A stretch of DNA of 64,000 bases from Myxococcales bacterium (GCA_016716835.1 JADJUW010000002.1:806001-870000); one strand, 5' to 3'. Shown: positions 46,718 to 56,543, counted from the first letter of the stretch. The notes: generated by a model from the letters alone, not told the origin. A program made the numbers and translations.

Positions 46718-46782
46718 AATTATGGGGTCTGCAAGCCTCGGCGCCGAGCCCCCGCGTCATGCCTAAGCGACCTTCGGCGAGC

Positions 46783-47376
46783 CTACACGAGATTCTTATT
46801 CGCAAAGTCCCAGTTCACAAGCTTCCAAAACTCTTCGATGTATTTGGGCCGCGCATTGCGATAGTCGACGTAATAGGCGTGTTCCCACACGTCGATCGTG
46901 AGCACGCAGGTCTTGCCGGTTGCCATCGGCGTGCCGGCGTTGCTGGTGGTTTCAATCGCGAGCGAGCCGTCGGCGTTTTTCACCAACCATGCCCAGCCCG
47001 AGCCAAATTGCCCGGCGGCCGCCTTGCTGAACTTGTCTTTGAATTCGGCAAACGAGCCAAACGATTTCGCGATGGCCGCGCCAATCGCGCCGCTCGGTTC
47101 ACCGCCGGCCTTAGGCGCAAGCGAGTGCCAGTAAAACGTGTGGTTCCACACCTGCGCCGAATTGTTAAACACCGGCGCCTCACTGGCGACGCCACCACTA
47201 GCGCGCACGATGTCCTCGAGGCTCATCGCCTCGTACTTGCTGCCTGGCAACAAGTTGTTGAGGTTGTTGACGTAGGCTTGGTGGTGCTTGCCGTAGTGAT
47301 ACTCGATGGTTTCTGGCGAAATCACCGGGGCGAGCGCGTCTTTGGAATAAGGGAGTTCTGGAAGAATAATTGCCAT
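46783..47376 (-). CDS. sodB: Iron superoxide dismutase
   Basis: The 197-residue enzyme turns superoxide into oxygen and peroxide in the cytosol. Metal ligands are visible: the first His in YHYGKHHQAYVNN, the second in WNHTFYWHS, and Asp/His in DVWEHAYYVDYRN. The FNNSAQVWNHTFYW and QFGSGWAWLVK stretches closely follow Escherichia coli SodB, so iron is the likely metal. ATG 47376 gives the standard start MAIILPELPY. Confidence 0.93.
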   Translation of the reverse strand: MAIILPELPYSKDALAPVISPETIEYHYGKHHQAYVNNLNNLLPGSKYEAMSLEDIVRASGGVASEAPVFNNSAQVWNHTFYWHSLAPKAGGEPSGAIGAAIAKSFGSFAEFKDKFSKAAAGQFGSGWAWLVKNADGSLAIETTSNAGTPMATGKTCVLTIDVWEHAYYVDYRNARPKYIEEFWKLVNWDFANKNLV

Positions 47377-47415
47377 GCCGAACTCTGGCCACAAAGGTGG
47401 GGCCTGTCAACCTGC

Positions 47416-48026
47416 CTACGGGGCAGTTGCGCTGCCCGCCCGCGGCTGCGGACTGAACCCGCCTAACGCCCAGCCGATTCGCAGTTGCGCCCGTGCCTCA
47501 AACACCGAACGCTCCTCGCCGGCGGCCTCGGTGATCCACGCATTGCCTGTGCCCACCGCGAGCTCGGCATATAAGTGACGCGAGCCTGCGAGCATGGCGC
47601 CAAAACCGACGAAGGCGGTGGCGTTGGCATACGCACGGCCATCGTCGTCGGGCTCAACCCAGCCATATTGCAAGAGCCCAATCAAATATGTCGTCGGTGT
47701 CGAAAAGTAACGCCCTTGCAGCTCGGCATTGTATGCCTTGCGTAGGCACCGGTGCCGAGGTGCACGGCTGCCTCGCCCGAGGCCTCGCCCAATCTTAGGC
47801 CCACGCCCGCGCCCGCGACAATTGCCGCATGCGAGGCTTGGCTGAGCGCGCCTACGCCGGTGGCTGGCGCAAGGTTTATGAACAACGCCGGCGGGTCGTC
47901 GGGCGCTACTCGCGTACCTAAATGGTCATCGGCCTGGGCACCCGACGCCGCGAAGGCACTTGCAAGCAGCGCCGCCGCGGCGACGCGTGCCTGGCTGAAG
48001 CATTTGGTCGACGTGGTCCACGACAT
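47416..48026 (-). CDS. Small exported outer-membrane-type protein, frameshifted
   Basis: Starting at ATG 48026 the product has a signal peptide (VAAAALLASAFAASGAQA, cleavage near ADDH). Alternating hydrophobic beta strands follow (HAAIVAGAGVGLRLG, ATAFVGFGAMLAGS, HLYAELAVGTG, AQLRIGWALGGF). The first frame fails at about 47733 and the second begins there; a one-base shift gives a smooth join, AYNAELQGRYFSTPTTYL then IGLLQYGW. It looks like a small beta-barrel of about 200 residues. The break may be a sequence error. Function unknown. Confidence 0.55.
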
Positions 48027-48100
48027 CGCCGCATTATATACCAAAGCGCCATCGCGCGCGCGGTAACCAGGATCGCGCAGAGCTAGATCTAAAATGGCGG

Positions 48101-48228
48101 AGAACAGAATGCAGTGGGTGGAGGAGATTGTGGTGCACGCCTGCAGCGATGCCGAGGCGCAGCCGTCTGGCTGTAACGAGGCTCGCGAAGCCGTACACCA
48201 CAAGGTCCCCACTCAATGCGTTCTGTCT
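48101..48228 (-). repeat. 128-bp long hairpin directly after asnS
   Basis: TTGTGGTGCACG (48128-48139) pairs with CGTACACCACAA (48192-48203). Outer arms AGAACAGAATGCA...GTGGG (from 48101) and CCCCACTCAATGCGTTCTGTCT (48207-48228) also pair, with gaps, and an inner CAGCC/GGCTG hairpin closes the top. The outer end touches the asnS stop codon. On the minus strand the stem is followed at a distance by ATTTTAG, so it could be a very long terminator or processed RNA hairpin. Confidence 0.6.
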
Positions 48229-49627
48229 AGAACTCGGCCAGGCGGGGCGCGCGCGGGAAAGGAATCACGTCGCGAATGTTTTCCATGCCGGTGGCGTATT
48301 GGATGGCGCGTTCAAAGCCAAGGCCAAAGCCGGCGTGCGGCACGGTGCCGTAGCGTCGCAGGTCGCGGTACCACCAGTATTGGTCTTTGGGCAGTTTCAT
48401 TTCTTCCAGGCGCGCATCGAGCATGCCGAGGCGCTCTTCGCGTTGGCTGCCGCCGATGATTTCGCCAATGCCGGGCGCGAGGATATCCATCGCGGCGACG
48501 GTTTTGCCGTCGTCGTTTTGCCGCATGTAGAACGCCTTGATATCGCGCGGGTAGTCGGTGACCACGATGGGCGCGCCGACGACCTCCTCGGTTAAGTAGC
48601 GCTCGTGCTCGGATTGTAGATCGACGCCCCAGCGCACCGGGAATTCAAAGGCCTTGCTCGACTTCTCGAGGATCGAAACCGCCTCGGTATATGTCATGCG
48701 GCGAAAGGTGGATTCCACCAAGGCGGCAAGCCGCTGCTGGCAGGTCTTGTCGATGTGCTGCGCGAAAAACGCCATATCGTCACGCCGCTCGTCGAGCAGC
48801 CGCGCGAAAATAAACTTTAAAAAGTCTTCGGCGAGCTGGGCATCCGCCGCCAAATCGGCAAACGCGACCTCGGGCTCGATCATCCAAAACTCGGCGAGGT
48901 GGCGCCGCGTGTTGCTGTTTTCGGCGCGAAACGTCGGGCCAAACGTATAAACCTGGCTCATCGCCATGCAATAGGTCTCGACGTTGAGCTGGCCGGACAC
49001 GGTTAGGTGCGCCTCCTTGCCGAAAAAATCCTGGCTGAAATCAACGGCGCCCCCGGGTAGGCGAGGCAGGTTTGCCAAATCCAGCGTCGAGACGCGAAAC
49101 ATTTCGCCGGCGCCTTCGGCGTCAGAGCCGGTAACGATCGGCGTGTGGATCCAGAAAAAACCGCGCTGATGGAAAAAGTCGTGCACCGCCTTGGCCAGGC
49201 AGTGCCGCACGCGCGTCACCGCGCCCACCACGTTAGTGCGCGGCCGCAAATGCGCTTGTTCGCGCAAGTACTCCATGGTGTGGCGCTTGGGTTGCATCGG
49301 ATACGTCTCGGGGTCTTCGACCCAGCCGACGACCTCGACCTTGCTCGCGGCAATTTCGACGGCTTGGCCTTTGCCTTGCGACGCAACGAGCGTGCCGGTC
49401 ACCACCACAGCGCAGGCCGTGGTTAGCTTGACAATTTCCGTGGCGTAATTGGGCAGCGCGGCCTCAGCGACGGCCTGGATCGGTTCAAACCCGGAGCCAT
49501 CGGAAATCGCGATGAACGACAGCCCCGCCTTGGAGTCGCGACGGGTCCGAACCCACCCCTTGACGGTGACTTCCTGGCCGGCCTCGGCCTTGCCCGCTAA
49601 CAGCTCGCAGATGCGAAAATGGCTCAT
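48227..49627 (-). CDS. asnS: Asparaginyl-tRNA synthetase
   Basis: The 466-residue class IIb synthetase charges tRNA-Asn. The N-terminal OB-fold binds the anticodon (VTVKGWVRTRRDSKAGLSF). The catalytic core has motif 2 TFRAENSNTRRHLAEFWMIEPE, quoted in part as FRAENSNTRRHLAEF, and motif 3 GFGLGFERAIQYATGMENIRD, seen as GFGLGFERAIQY. Length and order are standard. It is separated from MATE by 32 bp on the same strand. The stop is directly followed by a long hairpin. Confidence 0.95.
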   Translation of the reverse strand: MSHFRICELLAGKAEAGQEVTVKGWVRTRRDSKAGLSFIAISDGSGFEPIQAVAEAALPNYATEIVKLTTACAVVVTGTLVASQGKGQAVEIAASKVEVVGWVEDPETYPMQPKRHTMEYLREQAHLRPRTNVVGAVTRVRHCLAKAVHDFFHQRGFFWIHTPIVTGSDAEGAGEMFRVSTLDLANLPRLPGGAVDFSQDFFGKEAHLTVSGQLNVETYCMAMSQVYTFGPTFRAENSNTRRHLAEFWMIEPEVAFADLAADAQLAEDFLKFIFARLLDERRDDMAFFAQHIDKTCQQRLAALVESTFRRMTYTEAVSILEKSSKAFEFPVRWGVDLQSEHERYLTEEVVGAPIVVTDYPRDIKAFYMRQNDDGKTVAAMDILAPGIGEIIGGSQREERLGMLDARLEEMKLPKDQYWWYRDLRRYGTVPHAGFGLGFERAIQYATGMENIRDVIPFPRAPRLAEF

Positions 49628-49659
49628 GCGGCGTTGGTAGCACAGCGGGCGGCGGCGCT

Positions 49660-51033
49660 CTAGGGCGAGGCCGTGAGTTCAATCGCGCGCCAGCGACCGC
49701 TGCGAAAGCGCAGCCACATCGCCCCGGCGATGAGCGCGATATAAAGGATGATCGCGGCCATCAGCCCGACCACTCCGAGCCGCCACACCTCGACGGCCAG
49801 CCACGCGCACGGCAGAAAGACCAGCCAGGCGATCGCGATGCGCAGCGTCGTCGGCCAAAACGTGTCGCCGGCAGCGCGCAGGGTCTCGGCTAGCGTGAGG
49901 CCGGCCGCGTCGAAGAGCTGCCACGCCGCGCTGAGCATCAGCATCGGGATGGCCATGGCGACAAAGGCGTCGCGATCGGCGGCCGGCCATGCCGATGAAA
50001 ACACGCCGAGAATCAGCGCCGGCAACAGGGCATAGAGCGTCGCCATCAGCAGCATCCACACCGCGGTGACGCGAAACGTAAGCCACACAATCCCAGGTAC
50101 TTCGTCGTGTTTTTTCGCGCCGATCGCCTGACCTGCCAAGATGGCGCCGGCGGTCGCCAGGCCAAATGCCGGCATGAACGAAACCGAGTTTATCTGCATC
50201 ACCACGTTGAGCGCGCCCACCGCCAAGTCGCCGAGGCCAGAGACCGCGCCATTGACGAAGACCAACCATGCAGAGAATTCAAAAAACCAGTTGAGGCCTG
50301 CCGGCAGCCCAACCCAAAGCATGATGAAAAACTCACGACGCCAGCCGCCGCGGCTTGCCGCCGTCGTGCCGACGCGCGCGCCCACTTGGCGGCGGCCATC
50401 GCGCACGAAGTGCCAGATCATATAGCTCGCCGCAAGCCAATTGGCGATGACGCTCGACCAAGCGGCGCCCTCTACCCCCAGCGCGGGGCATCCCCAATTG
50501 CCGCCAATGAGCAGCCAGTTTGCCGCGATGTTGATTACCATCGACAACAAGCCGGCGCGCATCGCGAGCTTGGTGTTGCCGGTGCCGCCGTACCAGTTTC
50601 CCAACGCTTCAATGGCAATGCCGCCGCCGAGCGAGATCGAACGGATCTCAATGTAGCGCGCCATCTCATCCTTGACCGCGACGTCGTACGGCAGCGCGCT
50701 GACTACGGGCGCGATAAACGGCATGGCGGCTAGGCCCAGCAGCGCAATCGCCGCGGCAAACAGCAGGCCATAGCTGCCATAGCGTCGCGCCGCCGCGATA
50801 TCGCCCTGGCCCGTAAACTGCGACGAGTAGCTCTGTATGATGGTGCACATGCCCATCGCAAAAATGAACAGCCCGAAAAAATTGAGCGAGCCCGTCGTCG
50901 TCGCCGTCAGCGCGGTCTTGCCAAGCGGCGCGATCATGTACGCGTCCGCAAAACCATCGACGGCTTGCGTGGCTCGCGCGAGCGCCACGGGCAACGCCAA
51001 AGTCAGCAGCGTGGCGAGACGAGACGTCGGCAT
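49660..51033 (-). CDS. MATE family multidrug efflux transporter
   Basis: The 457-residue membrane protein has about twelve helices in two homologous halves and MATE features, such as the opening LALPVALARATQAVDGFADA, an ALGNWYGGTGNTKLA loop, and the helices after the repeat (FGLATAGAILAGQAIGAKK, AWQLFDAAGLTLAETLRAAG). Such proteins export drugs or metabolites with Na+ or H+ antiport at the inner membrane. It lies 66 bp downstream of the broken TonB receptor. No substrate can be inferred. Confidence 0.9.
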   Translation of the reverse strand: MPTSRLATLLTLALPVALARATQAVDGFADAYMIAPLGKTALTATTTGSLNFFGLFIFAMGMCTIIQSYSSQFTGQGDIAAARRYGSYGLLFAAAIALLGLAAMPFIAPVVSALPYDVAVKDEMARYIEIRSISLGGGIAIEALGNWYGGTGNTKLAMRAGLLSMVINIAANWLLIGGNWGCPALGVEGAAWSSVIANWLAASYMIWHFVRDGRRQVGARVGTTAASRGGWRREFFIMLWVGLPAGLNWFFEFSAWLVFVNGAVSGLGDLAVGALNVVMQINSVSFMPAFGLATAGAILAGQAIGAKKHDEVPGIVWLTFRVTAVWMLLMATLYALLPALILGVFSSAWPAADRDAFVAMAIPMLMLSAAWQLFDAAGLTLAETLRAAGDTFWPTTLRIAIAWLVFLPCAWLAVEVWRLGVVGLMAAIILYIALIAGAMWLRFRSGRWRAIELTASP

Positions 51034-51098
51034 GGGCGCGCGGACTCTAGCTCATCCGCCGCGCGGAATTGCCGCCTCGAGGTGACAGATTAACGACG

Positions 51099-53358
51099 CT
51101 AAAAAGCGCCACGCACGCCAAAGGCGGGGATAATCGGCAGATCGGTAATGTTTTGTCGCTTGGTGTAATCAAAGTTGTAGCTATAGCCAAGCACGCGCGG
51201 ATGCGCATAGACGTTGGTCACGTCGAGGAAGGCCGAGAGCTTCCACGTCTTAAACTTCCAATGGCGATCGACGCGAATATCCAGTTGATGCGCGCTCTCC
51301 TTGCGGATGCTGAATTGCTCGCCAAACACCGGGATGTAGGCGTTGATATCCGAAAGGTAGGTCGAACCGACAATCGGTGTGTCCGGCTCGCCGCTGCTCG
51401 CCTGAAAGCGGCCACCGCCCTCCCAGTTTTCTCAGCGATAGCTGCCGACGGCGACAAAATTATGGGTCTGATCAAAATCAAATAGGCGCCGCACGTCGCC
51501 CTCAAAGTCGACTCGGCTGGAGCGCGAAATGGAGTACGCGATCCAGCCAAAAAAACGGCGAGACTGCATCCGCGCCAAGATCTCGGCGCCAAGCGATCGG
51601 CCGCGCCCGCGATTGGTATAGGCGTCCTCGGGCGAGGTTTGCGCGAGCAACTCGTCGCGCACCACCAGCTTGCGCTTATCGGTGTAATAGCCCGACAGCG
51701 TCAGCTTGATCTCGCCGGTGGCTTGGAAGTCAGCGTTCGCGACGAACTGCGACGCCAGCTCGGGCTTAATGTAGTCTGGCACGCTTTCGGCCTGATCAAG
51801 GCCACGCGAGTACTGCCCCGCGGCCAGGCGCAAGGTCCAGTCTTTGGCGAGCTCTTGCGACAGCGCCAGCCGCGGCTGCACCACGGCCGCGGACAGGCGG
51901 TCGTAATAGTCGAGGCGCACGCCCGCGGTAACCACGGTGCCCTTGCGAGGGGCGCACATCGGCGGCCGCGTAGCCCGCACCGACATGGTAGGTAAATTTC
52001 TGGTCGTACTCGAGCCGCGGCCCGTCCGAAAAGTTTCCGGTCGGCAGCTCCCCCTCGCCGGGCAACGCCGGCAACGTCGCAAAGAGGTCGCGGTAGTCGA
52101 GGCGGCCGTTGGCGCCAAAGCGCAGCGTTACGTACTCGCTAAGCTTGACCCCCGTGTCATTGCGCAGCTCGATCTGATCGGTAACGGTTTCTAGCGAGTT
52201 GGTCGCGCCGAGGTTAAACCCAAACTTGGTGGTGCCGCCCGAGAGGGTGAGCCGATTATTGAGGTCTTCGCGCGCATAGGCCCAGCTGCCGATGAGGCGA
52301 TAGAATTCGGTCGAGAAGTCGAACTGACCCGTAAAATCGGGTTCGTTTGGATCGAGCTGCTCCGTAATGAGCCCGAGCTTATCGATCGAGAGAAAGCCAA
52401 AGGCCGACACCCGATGGCGGGCGCTGGGCGTCCACACAAAGCGCGTCTGCGCGTCGTAGTATTTCGGCGCGGTGACAAATTTCAGATCGATCGGAATGAG
52501 CGGCAGAATAAAGTCGATGGCCGAGCGCCGCACCGCGGCCGAGATAAACGCGGTTTTCTGCTTGTTGACCGGCGCCTGCACCAACGCCGCGAGGTTAATA
52601 AACGAAAATTCGACAAACCCTTCCGGCTTGGCCACGGCATCCGTGCGCGTCACGACGTTGATAACGCCGCCGGTCGAGCGCCCCTCTTCGACGCCAAAAC
52701 CGCCTGGCACAAATTCGATGTTCTGGATGAACTCTGACGGGATGAAACTCTGCAGGCCGCCAAAGTGGTAGAGCAGCGGCACCTCCACGCCATCGACCAT
52801 GACCTTAGAATCTTCGGGCGCCGCGCCGCGAATGACGATGTTGCTGGCGCCAGGACCGTTGGCGTTGACATTGCCCACGCCGGGCAGGCTTTTCACCGAC
52901 TGCAGCGCATCGCCGCGCGTGCCCGGGATGCGTGTGATGACCTCGCGACCGAGGTCTTGCCGCCCCGGCGGTGGTGGTATCGGCGATTCGACGACAATCT
53001 CGATGACCTCGCCGGCGCCGTCGTCGCTGACCATGAAAAACACGTGGTCGGGCAGGCCGCCCGCGGGCACATCGAGGGTTTCTTCGGTGGGCGCAAAGCT
53101 ACGCGCGCGCACCGTGATCGCGTGCTTGCCGCGTGGCAGGTCAAGCTCGTAGAGGCCCCGTGCATCGGATTTCGCGCTAAGCGGGGGTCGTCCCGCCGCG
53201 CCGGGCGGTCGCGCAACCGTAATGCTGGCACCGGCCACCGGCCTTAGCGTATTGCCGTCCAGCACCGCGCCGCGCACAGGATCGGCGTAGGCGTGTGCGC
53301 CGAGCCCCAGGACACAGCAAAGCACTAAGACGCGGACGGGCGGGGGAAGGTCAAGCAC
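51099..53358 (-). pseudogene. TonB-dependent outer-membrane receptor, broken by a frameshift and a stop
   Basis: The frame from GTG 53358 begins with a signal peptide (CCVLGLGAHAYADP), a carboxypeptidase-like regulatory domain (DARGLYELDLPRGKHAITV), a plug (IVIRGAAPEDSKVMVDGVEVP and STGGVINVVTRTD) and barrel strands. It shifts frame near 51950, where KGTVVTAGVRLDYYDR resumes. A TGA at 51432-51434 then stops that frame, though in-frame coding with normal barrel sequence (ENWEGGGRFQ to a Phe-ending last strand) continues to 51099. One changed base would turn the TGA into a Trp codon. The C-terminal aromatic (GVRGAF) is as expected. It resembles Oar-like receptors for large ligands. I cannot tell decay from sequence error. 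Confidence 0.75.
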
Positions 53359-53410
53359 GCCCTCAATGTGATCTGCGAACGCCGCCTTGGCAAATCGCCG
53401 CCGCCACTAT

Positions 53411-54409
53411 TTATGGCGCGCTCGCGACTCGCCCACGCGCCACGTGCGCCCCGCACTTTTGCGTCCCGTCAAACACCGTGATGCGGTCCAAACGGTGCTT
53501 GCGGTCGAGGCGATTGTAGTGTTGGCGGCCGGCGACAAAAAAGTCGATATGCTTGCCGTCGATGGCGCCGCCCGTGTCTTCGGCGACGACGCAGCCGTCG
53601 TGAACGAAGTTGCCCCATGGCGCGTTGCCCGGCATTTTGAGCCCGTCGAGCTCCGGGACATATAGCCAGGCGCCGATGGCAATGACCCTTGGGTCCACGG
53701 CGACGCTCCGGAACGGGGTGAGCGCGCGCATGCGGGCGCCGGTGCCCCATTTGGCCCGTGGGTTGACCTGCTCGAAACATGGCGATTCGGCGCAGTCGCA
53801 GGCGCCTGCGTATCGAATTAGCCGCCCATCGTTAAGCCTGCCTGTGCCTTGCATGGAGATTTGCGCGGCGAAATTTCGATTGACCGTCGCGAGCGGCTCG
53901 CAGGTCTTATGGTGAAACAAGGTGACCAGGGTTGGCCGTTGCTTGCGTGGCACATCGGGGCCGGCCGACGCTTCCTCGACTTCCACCTTGGCGGTCGCGT
54001 CGGCCTCAAGGGCGGCGGGGGCTTGGGCGGCGCTCGGGGCGTCAGCGGCCCCGCCGTCGGGGGGGGCGGCATCGGTTAGTTCGCTCACTTCGTTGGCGAG
54101 GCTCTCGGACCCAAGGTCCGGTGCCGCATGCTGATCCTCGTGTGCGACGTAGTAGTAGGTCATGCGGAAATCCCCGAGGGGGGCAAGTGGCAGAACCTCA
54201 GGCGCGACCGTCCGGATCGGCGACACCTCGGGCCGTTCGGCTGCGGCGACCCGCTCGCACGACGACGAAAATCCGCTGGCGCACGCGACGACGACCAAAT
54301 GCAGCGCAAGCGCTCCTGCAAATGGCGAGCGGCGGCGGTCGCGCTTGATGCGCGCGCTTGTCGCCGGCTTTAGCCGACGCCTGCCTTCAGTGGATGGAAC
54401 CCGCTGCAC
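53411..54409 (-). CDS. 3D (Asp-Asp-Asp) domain lipoprotein
   Basis: The 332-residue protein has a basic N-terminus, a hydrophobic stretch and a possible lipobox (LVVVAC). An Ala/Pro-rich linker follows at about residues 100-165. The C-terminal 3D domain (as in MltA-type lytic enzymes) shows VAVDPRVIAIGAWLYVPEL, NFVHDGCVVAEDTGGAID and GKHIDFFVAG, with the three Asp of the family near the active groove. It probably cuts or binds peptidoglycan in the periplasm. It starts 52 bp upstream of the TonB receptor gene on the same strand. Confidence 0.75.
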   Translation of the reverse strand: MQRVPSTEGRRRLKPATSARIKRDRRRSPFAGALALHLVVVACASGFSSSCERVAAAERPEVSPIRTVAPEVLPLAPLGDFRMTYYYVAHEDQHAAPDLGSESLANEVSELTDAAPPDGGAADAPSAAQAPAALEADATAKVEVEEASAGPDVPRKQRPTLVTLFHHKTCEPLATVNRNFAAQISMQGTGRLNDGRLIRYAGACDCAESPCFEQVNPRAKWGTGARMRALTPFRSVAVDPRVIAIGAWLYVPELDGLKMPGNAPWGNFVHDGCVVAEDTGGAIDGKHIDFFVAGRQHYNRLDRKHRLDRITVFDGTQKCGAHVARGRVASAP

Positions 54410-54747
54410 AAACCACAGGGTAAGGCCAAGACCATGTGTGCGAGCTAGTTCTTGGATCCCTAAAATGTTTAGTGCTTAATATTGTTAATGAAATTGTGAT
54501 GATCTCAGGTGGTGTTGAGTTTGGTTCAGCTAAATCAATGTGCCTTTTTCGGGTAAAATGGCTAGCTGGTCACCACGTGACAACGCGTCGCGTCATGTGG
54601 CGAATTGCAACAATTAACCGTCGGCAGGAACGCCTGACAGCGACGTAAATGCAAACCGTTTCATCTGCGGTCGCTGGGAATTTTGTGACGCCTCATTGGA
54701 GTTTTCGCTGACAACGGTCACCTCCAAACCAAGCAAAGACGTCCGTC
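54410..54747. other. AT-richer intergenic region, no gene accepted
   Basis: About 340 bp between divergent genes; the part from 54450 to 54560 is clearly AT-richer than the chromosome around it. A 70-codon plus-strand frame (54436-54648) has no domain and an unusual composition, so I do not accept it. The dyad GTCAC/GTGAC at about 54568-54580 is short. It probably holds the promoters of the 3D-domain gene and distal control sites of blaI. Confidence 0.4.
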
Positions 54748-54776
54748 TTGACTCGTTACTACGAGTGTAGTAACAA
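54748..54776 (+). promoter_or_regulatory. blaI promoter with embedded BlaI-type operator
   Basis: TTGACT (54748-54753) is a near-consensus -35 box. The perfect dyad GTTACTAC-GAGT-GTAGTAAC (54755-54774) fills the spacer and overlaps the weak -10 (TAACAA, 54771-54776). The core TACTAC-N4-GTAGTA matches the type of dyad recognised by BlaI/MecI repressors. The first gene downstream encodes such a repressor, so autoregulation is very likely. The start codon follows at 54795. Confidence 0.8.
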
Positions 54777-54794
54777 TACGTCGTCCCCGTAATT

Positions 54795-55245
54795 ATGTCG
54801 CGTCCAACTCCGCCATCATTGACTGCCGCCGAACTCAGCGCGCTCAAGGCGTTGTGGGCGCTCGGGCCGTCCACCGTCGCTGAGGTTCGTCGCTACCTAG
54901 GCGACGTTAGCGCGTACACCACGGTGATGACGTTGCTTTCTCGCTTGGCGCAAAAAAACGCCGTGGTTGTCGACCGGGCTCGCGAGCCGTTCTTATATAC
55001 GGCCAACGTTTCGCGCGATCAGGTGCAAGGGGCGGGTGCGGGAGCTGGTCACAACCGTCTTTGATGGTTCGGCGAGGTCGCTGGTCATGGGGCTGTTGTC
55101 GTCGTCGAGCTTAAGCGCCGACGAGCTGCACGAGCTGTCGGCACAAATCCGCGACCGTGCCGACGCCTTGAACCAAGCCGCTGAGGCGGCCACAAGCGGC
55201 GGGGCAGACGCCACGCCGCCGGGCAAGCGCGAGGCTAAACCGTGA
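54795..55245 (+). CDS. BlaI/MecI-family transcriptional repressor, frameshifted
   Basis: The winged-helix repressor begins TAAELSALKALWALGPSTVA and has the recognition helix region AYTTVMTLLSRLAQKNAVVV, followed by the wing. The frame fails near 55035 and resumes in the next frame with RVRELVTTVFDGSARSLVMG and an Ala-rich tail; a one-base correction gives a normal protein of about 150 residues. The C-terminal helices make the dimer and hold the site that BlaR1-type sensors inactivate. Its stop overlaps the M56 gene start (GTGA). It should bind the dyad at 54755-54774. Confidence 0.8.
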
Positions 55246-56514
55246 GCGAGGTTGCGGGTTGGCTCTTTGCCGCCGCGGTGCGGGGCACGATCGTGTTGGC
55301 CGTCATTTATGTCGTCACGCGGGTGGCCAAGCGGCACCTAAACCCCGCGCAAGAGCATCTGCTTTGGCTGGCAGGCCTGGCGGCGTTTTTTGTCCCCCCA
55401 TGGCTACACCTTTGAGGTGCAACGCCAGATCGTCTTAACGCAGGAGGCGTTGGCGCCAGCGCTTGCCTCGGCGTTTCCCGCCGCACCGACGGGCCTGGCC
55501 CCGGTCGAGCTTGCGGCGCTCGCATGGATCGCGCTTGCAACGGTCATGCTTATCGCCACCTTGATTCCTTATGTGCGCCTTGCGCGCGCCGTGGCTCGGC
55601 TGCCGCGCCCAGCGGCGAATGATGAACGGCTGTTGCTAGCTCAGGATCAAGCGCGTGCGCAGCGCGTCGCGCGCTTCGAGTTGCGGCTGGGGCACGGCAG
55701 TGAATCGTTTTCGCTTGGGTTGTGGCGGCCCATCATTGTGTTGCCGGCCGACCTTACGCCGCACGCCGCACGCGCCGTGCTCGCGCATGAAATGGCTCAC
55801 CTCGCGCGCCGCGACGTATGGAGTGGGTGGCTGCAAACGGTCGTGCGTTCGTTATTTTTTATGTCGCCGATGGTCCACGTCGCCGGGCGCCGCATGGCCG
55901 TGCTGCGCGAACTCTGTTGCGATAGCGCCGCGGTAACGCTGGGCGCGACTACGACGACGGCATTTGCCGCGCTCCTCGTCGCGCAGGCCGAGGCGCAGCA
56001 GGGCGCGTCCCTTGGGCCGAGCGCGCGCGAGGCAGGCCCGGTGGCGATGGCGCTCGGTACGCCGAGCACCTTGGCCTTGCGGGTGCAGCGGTTGTTGCAA
56101 ATGCCTTCGCCGAGTCTGTCGACCTCCGGCGCGATGTGGCTGGTTGCCGCGCTGATCGTGGCCACCAGCTCGCTGCGCATCGCGACGCGTGATCGCTATG
56201 TCGCGGCGGACGCATGCATCTACACCCCCGCCTTCGCGCAATCGCTGCTGGCGTCATATCCCGAGGCGGATGCCGACAGCGACGGCGTGCTCAGCAAGCT
56301 CGAAGCGTGCGATTGGCAGGCTGGTTGGCGCAAGGATGGGAGCGGGCCGCTCGAAGCCTCCGACAAGGTCGCGGCGCTGCTGACGCCGGGGGCACTGTGC
56401 TGCAATTGCAACGCGGACGCGCCCACCACCGACCCGCAGGCGCCTTATCTGGGGAGCGACTCGTCGCTGGTCCCCGGCCAGGGCGTATTGTTTGCCGGGC
56501 GGCCGACGTGTTAA
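55242..56514 (+). CDS. BlaR1-like M56 metallopeptidase with EF-hand and Cys-rich tail, frameshifted
   Basis: GTG 55242 opens an N-terminal part with two helices (GTIVLAVIYVV, HLLWLAGLAAFFV). The frame breaks at a C run near 55396 and continues in the next frame to 56514. Zinc peptidase motifs follow in ARAVLAHEMAHLARRDVW (HExxH variant HEMAH) and LRELCCDSAAV. A membrane helix (MWLVAALIVATSSL) leads to an outer domain of about 100 residues with a canonical EF-hand loop (DADSDGVLSKLE) and six Cys, including CCNC. BlaR1 proteins usually carry a beta-lactam sensor there; this one does not. It should cleave or inactivate BlaI on a calcium- or thiol-linked signal (inference). Confidence 0.75.
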
Positions 56515-56543
56515 ACCGCCACCCTCCGACCTACGAGTTTCTT

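Noticed and set aside
49475..49500. tRNA T-loop-like GGTTCAAACCC
   Set aside because: It falls inside the asnS coding sequence (GFEPIQ) and no acceptor stem or cloverleaf can be built around it.
51432..51434. Selenocysteine codon in the TonB receptor
   Set aside because: Receptors of this family do not use it, no selenoprotein genes are seen, and the position favours Trp.
54436..54648. 70-codon frame in the AT-rich intergenic region
   Set aside because: No domain, no good ribosome site and atypical composition; more likely promoter sequence.
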